A stretch of DNA of 19,558 nt from Chloroflexota bacterium (GTDB taxonomy: Bacteria; Chloroflexota; Chloroflexia; QHBQ01; JADMIH01). Below the pieces are notes generated by a model. That model was not told the origin of the DNA. It saw only the letters and a program-made list of their open reading frames with translations, and did not search any database. Where the stretch lies: NCBI GenBank assembly GCA_015478675.1, contig JADMIH010000056.1:1-19558 (forward strand). Direction: 5' to 3'. The position numbers were made by a program, and so were the translations under genes. The stretch's first letter is position 1, and the number at the start of each line of letters is the position of its first letter. Shown in pieces: positions 7,008-13,731 of this stretch.

Positions 7008-7838
7008 TCAGGGATAAAGGCTGAATATTTTAGTCAGGTCTATGCCTATATTTGTCAAAATGAAGCCAATTATTATCAAGGCTACTAGTACCCAGCGGAG
7101 GCCGTCCTGGGCGAGGAGGGTCGCTATGTTAGTTGTGCGCTGCTCAAGATAAGCGCCTGAGGCGAATATTTCTTCGCCAAGCAGGGGGTAGTCGGCGGTT
7201 ATAAAAAGAATGGCGAGGCCCTGGTGTTCAGAGGAGCCTGCAATTTGCTGCGCCCCTGTGCGGCGCTGGGCCTCGGTGAGCAAGAGGACTTCAGGGCCAA
7301 ACTGCCCGGCCATGACGGCGTGCGTTACCTTCTGTTGATTTACTACCTCGGCTGCGGCTGCAACGTAAGCCAGGGGGTCGTTGTGCGTGAGGAAGCGTGC
7401 TCCGCCACTTGCATCGTCTTCCAGCGACCAGCCTGCACGCTGATAGCCCCGGCGTAGCGCGCTGTCGGTAAGAGAAAAGGCGACGGCATCGTTGGTGGTA
7501 GCCTGCACAGGGGCACCTGTAATTGCGCTGACGCGTGCCATCGATTCTACGGTTGCGAGGCCAGCGAGAGTGGCGGCAGTGGAGATACCGGCTGCGCCGA
7601 CGCGACCTGTGCCGGGGGAGGTATGAACCGCGTGCCCTGTTTCGGCGGCGCGGGCGAGCCCCGTGCGAGTGGCATCGTAGGCGGGTATGCGGCGAAGGAA
7701 GAAGTGTTGTCCTGGCTTACCGCGCCCATAGCCGGAGCGCCACAGGTAGGTGACAAAGAGGATAAGGAATAGCGTGAGCAGAGCTAGCATCAAAATGAGG
7801 GCGTTGCCGTAGGCGGGCGCTGTGTTATTCAGGTTCAT
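7008..7838 (-). CDS. Uncharacterised protein with a membrane helix at each end (DUF6754-like, from memory)
   Basis: 276 residues. A transmembrane helix lies at about 12-32 and another at about 248-265, with a roughly 215-residue domain between them. The central part contains GISTAATLAGLATVESMARVS and TNDAVAFSL stretches and looks like a compact alpha/beta fold. From memory the sequence resembles an uncharacterised family (DUF6754) seen in Chloroflexota and archaea; I cannot verify this. The gene overlaps the upstream 114-aa gene by 14 bp, and an AGGA lies about 9 nt before the ATG inside that gene, so translation is probably coupled. Both ends in the membrane leave the domain on one side. Its side and activity are unknown. 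Membership in the operon suggests it belongs with the ASKHA ATPase system. Confidence 0.8.
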   Translation of the reverse strand: MNLNNTAPAYGNALILMLALLTLFLILFVTYLWRSGYGRGKPGQHFFLRRIPAYDATRTGLARAAETGHAVHTSPGTGRVGAAGISTAATLAGLATVESMARVSAITGAPVQATTNDAVAFSLTDSALRRGYQRAGWSLEDDASGGARFLTHNDPLAYVAAAAEVVNQQKVTHAVMAGQFGPEVLLLTEAQRRTGAQQIAGSSEHQGLAILFITADYPLLGEEIFASGAYLEQRTTNIATLLAQDGLRWVLVALIIIGFILTNIGIDLTKIFSLYP

Positions 7839-8169
7839 CTTGTCGGGTCCTGTGAGAGTAAGCGGTCAGGTCGTGGATTAAGGTGTCTACGGCAACGCCC
7901 TTTTCGAGTAGTTGCGCCCAGGAGGAGAGCGAGAGAGCACCGCGCCTGCTCAGCTTCAGCGAATCGAAAAAGGGTTGAACTATCCAAAGACATTGTCCTG
8001 CTATCCAGGCGAGCGGCCTGGCGGTTTGTAGGGCGACTACGGCGGGCACTGTTAGCCCGCGCTCGCCGATTATCTCGGCAAGGGGGCGGCTGTGCGCGCC
8101 CTTTTGTAAGGCGGTGGGGGCTGTATGCTCCTCGTCAGGCGTGGTCAAGCGAGGTCGGGTGGATAACAC
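7825..8169 (-). CDS. Small protein of unknown function, first gene of the operon
   Basis: 114 residues beginning with GTG. The start is supported by a GAGGA ribosome binding site 9 nt upstream and by the strong promoter at 8205-8233, whose transcript would begin about 30 nt before it. The N-terminal 20 residues are polar. The middle (about 30-70) is moderately hydrophobic with two Trp residues (ARPLAWIAGQ, CLWIVQPFFDSL), and the end is charged. It is not a clear transmembrane protein but could be membrane-peripheral. No family is recognised. It overlaps the 276-aa gene by 14 bp, which is good evidence that it is a real translated gene. Confidence 0.7.
   Translation of the reverse strand: MLSTRPRLTTPDEEHTAPTALQKGAHSRPLAEIIGERGLTVPAVVALQTARPLAWIAGQCLWIVQPFFDSLKLSRRGALSLSSWAQLLEKGVAVDTLIHDLTAYSHRTRQDEPE
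8158..8166 (-). promoter_or_regulatory. DnaA-box-like 9-mer in the operon start codon region
   Basis: The minus strand reads TTATCCACC, one mismatch from TTATCCACA, just inside the coding start of the 114-aa gene. A second related site, TTTTCCACA, lies at 8270-8278. Such single matches arise by chance and the codons encode protein, so the call is weak. Confidence 0.2.
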
Positions 8170-8204
8170 AGAGTATATTCCTCGTGCGGGTGGGAGTTTG
8201 CATC

Positions 8205-8233
8205 ATTATAGACGTGTGCTAAGGGTCAGTCAA
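8205..8233 (-). promoter_or_regulatory. Strong sigma-70-type promoter of the seven-gene operon
   Basis: On the minus strand TTGACT (8233-8228) is followed by exactly 17 nt and TATAAT (8210-8205). That is five of six at -35, six of six at -10, with optimal spacing. Transcription would start near 8198, giving a leader of about 30 nt with a GAGGA before the GTG of the 114-aa gene. It is the best promoter I could find in the window. Confidence 0.8.
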
Positions 8234-8283
8234 GGATGCTGGACAAGGGTGAGGGATAGGCGGGCCGGATGTGGAAAAGTGGG

Positions 8284-8322
8284 TGACGGGTGGACGGGTG
8301 GACGGGTGGACGGGTGGACGGC
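8284..8322. repeat. 8-bp tandem repeat (TGGACGGG)n
   Basis: A shortened first unit TGACGGG is followed by three exact TGGACGGG units (8291-8314) and a final TGGACGGC (8315-8322). It lies upstream of the operon promoter and downstream of rpoD. Copy number may vary between strains by slippage. Confidence 0.85.
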
Positions 8323-8389
8323 TGATCTAGCTTGCAGTCAGCTGCATCTGCTATGGCACTATTACTGACCACCGACCACTGGCTACTGG

Positions 8390-9874
8390 TTACTCCATAT
8401 AGTCTTTCAGTTTTTTGGAGCGAGAGGGGTGGCGGAGCTTGCGAAGAGCTTTGGTTTCTATCTGGCGGATGCGCTCTCTGGTGACGCCAAACTCTCGGCC
8501 TACTTCTTCCAGGGTGCGGCTGCGGCCATCTTCGAGGCCGAAGCGGAGCTGGAGCACTTTGCGCTCACGCTTGGTGAGGGAGCCGAGGACGGAGCAGATT
8601 TGCTCTTTGAGGAGATGATGTGAGGCGGCTTCAGGTGGGGCGACGGCTTTAGAGTCTTCAATGAAGTCACCGAGATGGCTGTCTTCTTCCTCGCCTATGG
8701 GAGTTTCGAGGGAGATAGGTTCCTGGCTAATTTTGAGGATTTCGCGCACCTTGTCGGCAGGCATACCAATGGCCTCGCTAAGCTCTTCGGGGGTAGGTTC
8801 GCGGCTGAGGTCTTGCATCAAGCGGCGGGAGGTTTTGAGGACGCGGTTGATTGTCTCGACCATATGGACGGGTATGCGGATAGTGCGTGCCTGGTCTGCG
8901 ATAGAGCGGGTGATAGCCTGGCGTATCCACCAGGTGGCATAGGTGGAGAACTTGAAGCCTTTGTTGTAGCGAAACTTTTCAACGGCTTTGAGGAGGCCGA
9001 TATTGCCTTCCTGTATAAGGTCAAGGAGGGTCATGCCGCGGCCGGTGTATTTTTTAGCGACGCTGACAACAAGGCGGAGGTTAGCTTCGATGAGGTGGCG
9101 GCGAGCTTCGTGGGCATCATCTATGATTTTTTGCCAGTGGTTATCGAGGTTACCTTCGTAGCTGAGGAGGATGAAGGCCAGTTCTTCGCCATCGGGCCAT
9201 GCGCCCCGGTCAATGGCGAGCTGTAGCGGCTCAGGAAGCATGAAGGCTGTGAGGAGGGTGCTGCGCACGTTATCGGCGATTCTTTCGGGCACGGTGGACT
9301 GGCGCACGGCGAGCTTGCGCAGTACAGCCTGCTCGATAGTGTCGGCGGGCGACATAGAGGAGAGGAGGGCGCGCCGGGAAGCAGGCGGCTGCTCGCCTCT
9401 TTGGGCGGTGTAAACCGCTTCGAGGATGGGCCAACTGCGGACCAGCGACTCGTAGATTTCGAGGCAGACTATCTCGGCGGGGGGCAAGAAGCCGTAGTGG
9501 TCTTCGAGGCCTTCAAGGACGGCGCTCAGGCATTCGCCGCGCTCCATTCTCTTGGCGAGGGAGACTTCGTGATCGGCGGTGAGGAGCGAGACGCGGCCAA
9601 TCTCGCGCAGGTACATACGCACCGGGTCATCGGTGCCTACGCCCTCCATGCTGAGCACCATTTCTACGTGCTCGTCGGCAGGCTCGACCTCGATTTCGTC
9701 GGAGTGGTCGTGGAGATCATGTATACCGGGGAGGGTAGTGGTGCCATCGAGTGGCATAACGCCAAGGTTTACCATCTCTTCGCAAATATCGTCTATTTGG
9801 AGCATGGTAAGATTGTCCCGCTTGGAGTGGCGAGCGGGGTTGGGTACCAGGTCGTCCAGAAGCTCTGCGTTCAT
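8390..9874 (-). CDS. rpoD: RNA polymerase primary sigma factor RpoD/SigA
   Basis: 494 residues. It directs RNA polymerase to -10/-35 promoters. Region 1.2 is at about 81-113 ([12 protein letters not shown]). A poorly conserved insert follows (about 114-255). Region 2 is at about 258-328, with the core-binding [17 protein letters not shown] and the -10 recognition/melting stretch [17 protein letters not shown]. Region 3 begins with the [12 protein letters not shown] stretch near 333. Region 4 has the -35-binding helix-turn-helix [20 protein letters not shown] (about 454-473). A complete region 4.2 and the position downstream of dnaG support primary sigma status rather than an alternative factor. 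The ATG has a good AGAGGG ribosome binding site six bases upstream. The gene follows dnaG in the same direction as in the classical macromolecular synthesis operon, but the 288-bp gap holds repeats and possibly its own promoter. Confidence 0.96.
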   Translation of the reverse strand: MNAELLDDLVPNPARHSKRDNLTMLQIDDICEEMVNLGVMPLDGTTTLPGIHDLHDHSDEIEVEPADEHVEMVLSMEGVGTDDPVRMYLREIGRVSLLTADHEVSLAKRMERGECLSAVLEGLEDHYGFLPPAEIVCLEIYESLVRSWPILEAVYTAQRGEQPPASRRALLSSMSPADTIEQAVLRKLAVRQSTVPERIADNVRSTLLTAFMLPEPLQLAIDRGAWPDGEELAFILLSYEGNLDNHWQKIIDDAHEARRHLIEANLRLVVSVAKKYTGRGMTLLDLIQEGNIGLLKAVEKFRYNKGFKFSTYATWWIRQAITRSIADQARTIRIPVHMVETINRVLKTSRRLMQDLSREPTPEELSEAIGMPADKVREILKISQEPISLETPIGEEEDSHLGDFIEDSKAVAPPEAASHHLLKEQICSVLGSLTKRERKVLQLRFGLEDGRSRTLEEVGREFGVTRERIRQIETKALRKLRHPSRSKKLKDYME

Positions 9875-9990
9875 CTTATTCCCTCTTTCTCGATCCTCAA
9901 AAACTCTCAGTAAACTCTCGTACGAACTATGAACCAGAAATTACGAGTTACAAGTTACCATAGGCTGTACTCCTGTGGGCGAATAAAGGA

Positions 9991-10089
9991 CTAGTACAGC
10001 TTGGCTCAAATAAGCCCACATTATAGAACCTGTCATGACCACACTGTTGCCTGCGAAACTGCTGGTCCTTTTAGGCCAAGCTGTACTAG
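9991..10089. mobile_element. Short non-autonomous element with 15-bp terminal inverted repeats (IS630-like MITE candidate)
   Basis: CTAGTACAGCTTGGC (9991-10005) is an exact inverted copy of GCCAAGCTGTACTAG (10075-10089). Both ends finish in CTAG. IS630-family transposons are known to insert at TA, often within CTAG, and to duplicate the TA, so the mobile unit would be 9994-10086, about 93 bp. It encodes nothing. Further inverted pairs, such as AAAGGAC 9985-9991 with GTCCTTT 10065-10071, strengthen its folding. Confidence 0.5.
10020..10025 (-). promoter_or_regulatory. Possible -10 element for rpoD inside the mobile element
   Basis: The minus strand reads TATAAT here, about 145 bp upstream of the rpoD start and facing it. 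I find no convincing -35 hexamer at 16-18 bp, so this may be chance. A weaker alternative nearer the gene is TTGTAA-16-CATAGT around 9926-9953. Confidence 0.25.
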
Positions 10090-10162
10090 CTGCTAACTCT
10101 CCTGTGTGCTTACGCTCCGTTCTCAATTAGTAACTCGTAATTAGTAATTCGTAACTCCCTGT

Positions 10163-12088
10163 TCAGTCTCTGCTGTCGCGGAAGACCGTGCTCGGTTTAG
10201 GGTCGTAGTGGTGGAAGCGGGCGAGGGAGCGACTCCAGAGGATTTTGAGCTTATCTATGGTGTCGGCGTCGCCTGTTTCCTGGGCTTCTTGCATCATTAG
10301 CTGGCACTGTTGTATCCACATGCGGTCGTTATGCTGGCGAAGGCGCAAGAGGCGCGATTCCAGCTCATAGGGTAAGACGAATCTAAATAGCTCCGGTTCT
10401 TCACGAGAGGCGATGCGTAGGAAGTGCGGTATCAGCGCGGGGTCAAGCGATTCACGGGCGGCGGCGCGAATGGATGGCGCGTCGGGGGCCGCTTTGTCGG
10501 CGGCGGCTGCGAGAGCGGCTATGGATTCGTAGATGAGGCGGTTCTCGAGACGTGTAAAGTCTTCGGAAAGGGGCGCGCTCGCCATCCAGGTGGTTTGCGG
10601 GTATTTGAGTATCATGCTTAGCAGGTGCTCTTCGGGCGTGGAGACAGGCTCGACAGGGGTATATAGATCACTCTGGCCGGAAGGGAGCGTGCCTGGCTCG
10701 CTTGTGCGGCGGGTATCGCGGCCTCTGTGGTTGCGGTTTGCAGAGGTGCGGCCTACGGCTTCCTGAACTGCTTCTTCGGGGACGTGCAGGACGGAGGCTA
10801 CTCGCTGGACGTAGTGGGCGCGCTGGATAGGGTCGCCTAACTCGCGGAGAAATAGAGAGATTTGCGCTACGGCATCGCTTTTGCCGTGTGCGCTTTTGAG
10901 GTCGTGCCGGGCAGCGACTACGGTTATAACGTGGTCTATGAGGGGCAGCGCCTCGTCGCGAAGGCGGGACCACGCTTGGGGGCCGCCCTCGGAGAGAAGA
11001 AGCTCGTCGGGGTCTTTGCCAGGTGGCAGTTGCATTATGCGGATTTCGGTCTCAGAGCGGCGCTCGACGTTGATGAGGCCACGCTCGCCACGTATTGGAA
11101 TAGCTATTTTTTCGGCGTGCTCCTGTAGTACTTCGGAGCCTTTGAGGGCCGCCATATCGCCCGCGGTGTCGGGGTCAAGGCAGAGGATGATATGGCGGGC
11201 TATGCGCTTGAGTAGCTCGGCATGGCGGTCGGTGAGGGCTGTGCCGATGGTGCCGACGACGTTGGATTGCCCTGCCTGGTGCGCGATTACTACGTCCATG
11301 TAGCCTTCGACAATGACGGCCTGGCCTGCGCGCTGAATATGGGAGCGGGCGAGGTCGAAGCCGTAGAGGATAGAGCTTTTGTCGAAGATGGGCGACTGCG
11401 GCGAGTTGAGGTACTTGGGGGTTTGGCCTTCACCGAGGGCACGGCCTCCGAAACCGACGATAAGGCCTTTATGGTCGCGGATAGGAAAAAGAAGGCGGTT
11501 GCGGAAGCGGTCGTAGTGCCCGCCCTCATCGCGCTCGGCTACGAGGCCGGCGTCTATTAGCTCCTGCGAGGTGTAGCCGCGCTGTAGGAGGTAGTTGCCG
11601 AGGGCATCCCATGAATCGGGTGCGAAGCCTATCTGGAAAAGCTCGATGGTAGCGCTGGTGAGGCCGCGCTTTTCGGCGTAGGTGCGTGCCTGCGCAGCGG
11701 CGGCGTGGTTGAGGTAAAGGTTATTGTAGTAGGCAGCGGCGGCGGCGCAGGCTTCTTTGAGGCGGGCGCGGGTGCGGTCTTCTGCGGCGGCTTGATCGTT
11801 GCGGGGCTTTAGCTCGACGCCTGCTTTGCGCGCCAGCTTTTCCAGGGAGCCGCGAAAGTCGAGGCCCTCGGTTTTCATCAGGAAGGCGAAGATGTCGCCC
11901 GATTCGCCGCAGCCGAAGCAGTGGTACGAGCCGTCTTTGGGGTAGACAACGAAGGAGGGGGTTTTTTCGGAGTGGAAGGGGCAGAGACCTTTGAGGTTGC
12001 GGCCTGCGCGGGTGAGGCGCACTGTCTCCCCTACCACGTCTTCGACGGGTGTGCGCTGCTTTATTTCGGCTATTACATCGTTATCCAT
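10163..12088 (-). CDS. dnaG: DNA primase DnaG
   Basis: 641 residues from the chosen start. It synthesises RNA primers at the replication fork. The N-terminal zinc-binding domain is complete (Cys36, His39, Cys57, Cys60). The RNA polymerase-like motif RFRNRLLFPI lies at about 194-203. The TOPRIM core has EGYMD (261-265) and DPD (305-307), with the metal-binding acidic residues intact. The C-terminal third (about 480-641) is the expected helicase-interaction region, with a Glu/Leu-rich helical end. The frame stays open upstream to 12382, but the extra 98 residues are low-complexity Pro/Thr/Ser. The family N-terminus (DVIAEIKQRTPVEDVV) begins right after the ATG at 12086-12088, so I place the start there even though no ribosome binding site precedes it. 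Two perfect DnaA boxes lie upstream. Confidence 0.96.
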   Translation of the reverse strand: MDNDVIAEIKQRTPVEDVVGETVRLTRAGRNLKGLCPFHSEKTPSFVVYPKDGSYHCFGCGESGDIFAFLMKTEGLDFRGSLEKLARKAGVELKPRNDQAAAEDRTRARLKEACAAAAAYYNNLYLNHAAAAQARTYAEKRGLTSATIELFQIGFAPDSWDALGNYLLQRGYTSQELIDAGLVAERDEGGHYDRFRNRLLFPIRDHKGLIVGFGGRALGEGQTPKYLNSPQSPIFDKSSILYGFDLARSHIQRAGQAVIVEGYMDVVIAHQAGQSNVVGTIGTALTDRHAELLKRIARHIILCLDPDTAGDMAALKGSEVLQEHAEKIAIPIRGERGLINVERRSETEIRIMQLPPGKDPDELLLSEGGPQAWSRLRDEALPLIDHVITVVAARHDLKSAHGKSDAVAQISLFLRELGDPIQRAHYVQRVASVLHVPEEAVQEAVGRTSANRNHRGRDTRRTSEPGTLPSGQSDLYTPVEPVSTPEEHLLSMILKYPQTTWMASAPLSEDFTRLENRLIYESIAALAAAADKAAPDAPSIRAAARESLDPALIPHFLRIASREEPELFRFVLPYELESRLLRLRQHNDRMWIQQCQLMMQEAQETGDADTIDKLKILWSRSLARFHHYDPKPSTVFRDSRD

Positions 12089-12167
12089 AGGGTCTGTGGT
12101 ATGCGGGGTGGTGCGGGTGGGGCTAGATGTTGTAGTGGTTGGGCGTTGTAGGCGTAAGATGTTGTGT

Positions 12168-12176
12168 TGTGGATAA
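12168..12176 (-). promoter_or_regulatory. DnaA box, perfect consensus
   Basis: The minus strand reads TTATCCACA, identical to the consensus 9-mer. It sits 80 bp upstream of the dnaG start, next to an A/T-rich stretch, and faces away from its partner at 12243. Confidence 0.6.
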
Positions 12177-12242
12177 TTATTTAGCTGATAATCACTTAGT
12201 ATAACTCTGTTTGGGATGTTTTTGCGCGGGGAATAGGGAAAG

Positions 12243-12251
12243 TTATCCACA
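12243..12251 (+). promoter_or_regulatory. DnaA box, perfect consensus
   Basis: The plus strand reads TTATCCACA. With the site at 12168-12176 it forms an inverted pair 66 bp apart. A one-mismatch copy (TTATCCATA) overlaps the dnaG start codon at 12081-12089. Confidence 0.6.
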
Positions 12252-12375
12252 AGGTGGATGAGTGGGGAAAGGGAAAGCGTAGAACTGCCAACTGTGACTT
12301 GCGGGGTGGGATTTGAGTATAATACAACTGCAATCATGGTAGGTAAGTGTTCGGGATCGGGGGTAGGGGGAAGAA

Positions 12376-12416
12376 CCCTCACCTCATGTCCCCTCTCCCA
12401 TGAAGGGAGAGGGGCT
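12376..12416. repeat. C-rich/G-rich intergenic hairpin, copy 2
   Basis: CCCCTCTCCC (12390-12399) and GGGAGAGGGG (12405-12414) form a perfect 10-bp stem with an ATGAA loop, preceded by CCCTCACCTCATGT and followed by CTTAG. It shares CCCTCACC and GGGAGAGGGG-CTT with the start of the window. The stem may stop transcription from either side, but no T-run follows. Confidence 0.7.
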
Positions 12417-12523
12417 TAGTTGGGATTTATGGATGTATAGGGCACTCAGAATCGGGCCTGGGGTATGGCCTTTGCACCCATATTCTGAACATTTACCAGG
12501 GTAGACAATAGGAATACTAAGAA

Positions 12524-13249
12524 ATGTCAATAGTGAACGGCAAAACTGCGCGGTACGATGAGTTTGCAGATTTCTACGTGGCTTTCGCGCCCGATCTCTA
12601 TGACGACCCGGTCAGCGGTGCGTTACTCTCCCTTGTTGATGATCTCTCCGGCCTCCAACTTCTAGACGTAGCCTGCGGGCATGGTCGGCTGGCTCGTGAG
12701 CTAGCTCGCCGAGGTGCCCATGTAGTTGGCGTTGACATCTCTGCTGCTCTGCTCGACAGGGCTCGCGGCTGCGAGCAGATGGATCCGATGGGCATAGTTT
12801 ATCTTCATGCCGACGTAACATCCTCTGATACTCTTGAAGGAGAGATTTTCGACGGGGCCGTGTGCAGCTTTTGCCTGTCGGATATTGATGATCTAAATGG
12901 GGCTATAGCGACTGTGGCGCGTGTTATAAGGCCATCGGGATTTTTCACTTTTTCCATACTTCACCCTTGCTTTCCCGGCTGGGAGGCGAAGGGAGCTAGC
13001 CCAAGCTGGCCGCCAGGGCAGGGCTATTTCGCAGAAGGCTGGTGGCGCTCAAGCGGTCCGGCGGGCGGTGTACGGACGAAAGTGGGCGCGAACCACAGGA
13101 TGATCTCCACATACTTGAACACTCTCGCCCACTACGGCCTCATGATCGAAGAGGTCGCTGAACCGAAACCACCTCAGGAGTGGCTGGATGTAGCACCCAG
13201 CATGGGCCCCGTGCCCATTTACCTCATAGTGAGATGTAGGAAACAGTAG
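12524..13249 (+). CDS. SAM-dependent class I methyltransferase
   Basis: 241 residues. Motif I is LLDVACGHGRLARELA (about 46-61), the glycine-rich SAM-binding loop. An acidic residue at the end of strand beta2 (GVDIS, Asp71) would bind the ribose. ADVTS (96-100) fits motif III, and FDGAVCSFCLSDIDD with VARVIRPSGFFTFSILHP fits the methyltransferase-11 type core. The acceptor cannot be read from the sequence; a cytosolic small-molecule methyltransferase is the usual guess. It is a plus-strand gene among minus-strand housekeeping genes, flanked by a repeat hairpin and a duplication scar, so it may be a later insertion. A weak AGGA lies roughly ten bases before the ATG. Confidence 0.88.
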   Translation: MSIVNGKTARYDEFADFYVAFAPDLYDDPVSGALLSLVDDLSGLQLLDVACGHGRLARELARRGAHVVGVDISAALLDRARGCEQMDPMGIVYLHADVTSSDTLEGEIFDGAVCSFCLSDIDDLNGAIATVARVIRPSGFFTFSILHPCFPGWEAKGASPSWPPGQGYFAEGWWRSSGPAGGVRTKVGANHRMISTYLNTLAHYGLMIEEVAEPKPPQEWLDVAPSMGPVPIYLIVRCRKQ

Positions 13250-13277
13250 ACAGGCAGGCGCTCAGATCGACTTACAG

Positions 13278-13445
13278 AAGGAAGAAGCTATAGGCAATAT
13301 TAGAGAGGCTATACAGGGTATATAGCAGCCTTGCAGGACGATAACCTGCCGGTGCCGGAAGAACGCTTCGAGGCTTACTTCTCCTCCGGTGGCACTACGA
13401 GCAGGGCTGTGGGTTGATAGGCAGTCAGAGAGTGGATTGGCGGGT
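13278..13445 (+). pseudogene. Chimeric scar: broken hicB copy joined to a degenerate copy of the neighbouring gene's 3' end
   Basis: 13278-13376 copies 13615-13714 of the intact hicB, with a single base missing (ATACAGGG instead of ATACAAGGG). The loss creates an immediate stop (Gln-Gly-Ile-stop). At 13374-13376 the sequence switches, at a shared CTT, to a copy of the 3' end of the 1000-aa membrane protein gene (13974 onward). That part is diverged (roughly 80% by eye with small gaps) but its minus strand still reads LTAYQPTALLVVPPEEK against LTAYQPNPPALLVVPPEGK in the intact gene. The hicB 3' end and all of hicA are missing between the two parts. Neither part can give a functional protein. 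Confidence 0.85.
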
Positions 13446-13524
13446 AGGATGTATACTCGAAGTTGTAGGTACGAATAAGTACGACGGGTGCCGAGGCTAA
13501 TTATACGTATTGGAGAGTGCTGGA

Positions 13525-13731
13525 ATGAGGCAAGTGATTATTTATCCGGGGGAAGATGGCTATTGGGTGGCGGAGTGTCCTAGCTTGCCGGGGTGCATCA
13601 GCCAGGGGGTGAGCAAGGAAGAAGCTATAGGCAATATTAGAGAGGCTATACAAGGGTATATAGCAGCCTTGCAGGACGATAACCTGCCGGTGCCGGAAGA
13701 ACGCTTCGAGGCTTTGCTGGTAGCTGTATGA
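13525..13731 (+). CDS. hicB: HicB-family antitoxin
   Basis: 68 residues from the ATG at 13525. I prefer this start because GGAG (13512-13515) precedes it at suitable spacing and the HicB fold begins at once; a TTG at 13510 would add five residues. The sequence YPGEDGYWVAECPSLPGCISQG followed by a helix (KEEAIGNIREAIQGYIAAL) is the partial RNase-H-like fold of HicB. There is no C-terminal helix-turn-helix or ribbon-helix-helix, so this is the short type lacking an obvious DNA-binding domain. It should bind and neutralise HicA. The stop overlaps the hicA start by ATGA, giving coupled translation with antitoxin first. An 8-bp palindrome ATACGTAT (13503-13510) just upstream is a possible operator. 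Confidence 0.92.
   Translation: MRQVIIYPGEDGYWVAECPSLPGCISQGVSKEEAIGNIREAIQGYIAALQDDNLPVPEERFEALLVAV

Larger units (their letters stand above)
9939..10152. repeat. Outer inverted repeat and 14-bp tandem repeat around the dnaG-rpoD spacer element
   Basis: AATTACGAGTTAC at 9939-9951 is the exact reverse complement of 10130-10142. The right side is a tandem pair, AATTAGTAACTCGT (10125-10138) and AATTAGTAATTCGT (10139-10152), with one mismatch. These arms enclose the IS630-like element. Related words occur at 4252-4268. Confidence 0.6.
12089..12523. other. Intergenic region between dnaG and the methyltransferase
   Basis: The genes on either side diverge. The half near dnaG holds two inverted perfect DnaA boxes around an A/T-rich stretch (27 of 36 bases A/T at 12171-12206). 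A plus-strand TATAAT lies at 12318-12323 without a good -35. A 10-bp C/G hairpin lies at 12390-12414. The segment 12441-12490 weakly resembles 70-105 (GGC/GGGCTTTGC...CCC...ATTC), suggesting the repeat family extends beyond the hairpin. No gene is seen. Confidence 0.6.

Noticed and set aside
8284..8322. CRISPR array
   Set aside because: Units are 8 bp and contiguous with no spacers; no cas genes are present.
8675..9226. Plus-strand open frame of 183 codons antisense to rpoD
   Set aside because: The minus strand encodes unmistakable sigma regions 2-3 here; the antisense frame is a by-product of GC-rich coding DNA.
12081..12251. Confident call of the chromosomal replication origin
   Set aside because: Two perfect boxes are suggestive, but dnaA, dnaN and gyrB are absent and there are too few boxes for a typical origin; kept only as a finding.
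12294..12323. Plus-strand promoter for the methyltransferase (GTGACT-18-TATAAT)
   Set aside because: The -10 is perfect but the -35 matches only four of six and it lies 200 bp upstream with a hairpin in between; not strong enough to list.
12089..12382. 98-residue N-terminal extension of DnaG
   Set aside because: Low-complexity Pro/Thr/Ser sequence running through DnaA boxes; the conserved primase N-terminus begins at the ATG at 12088.
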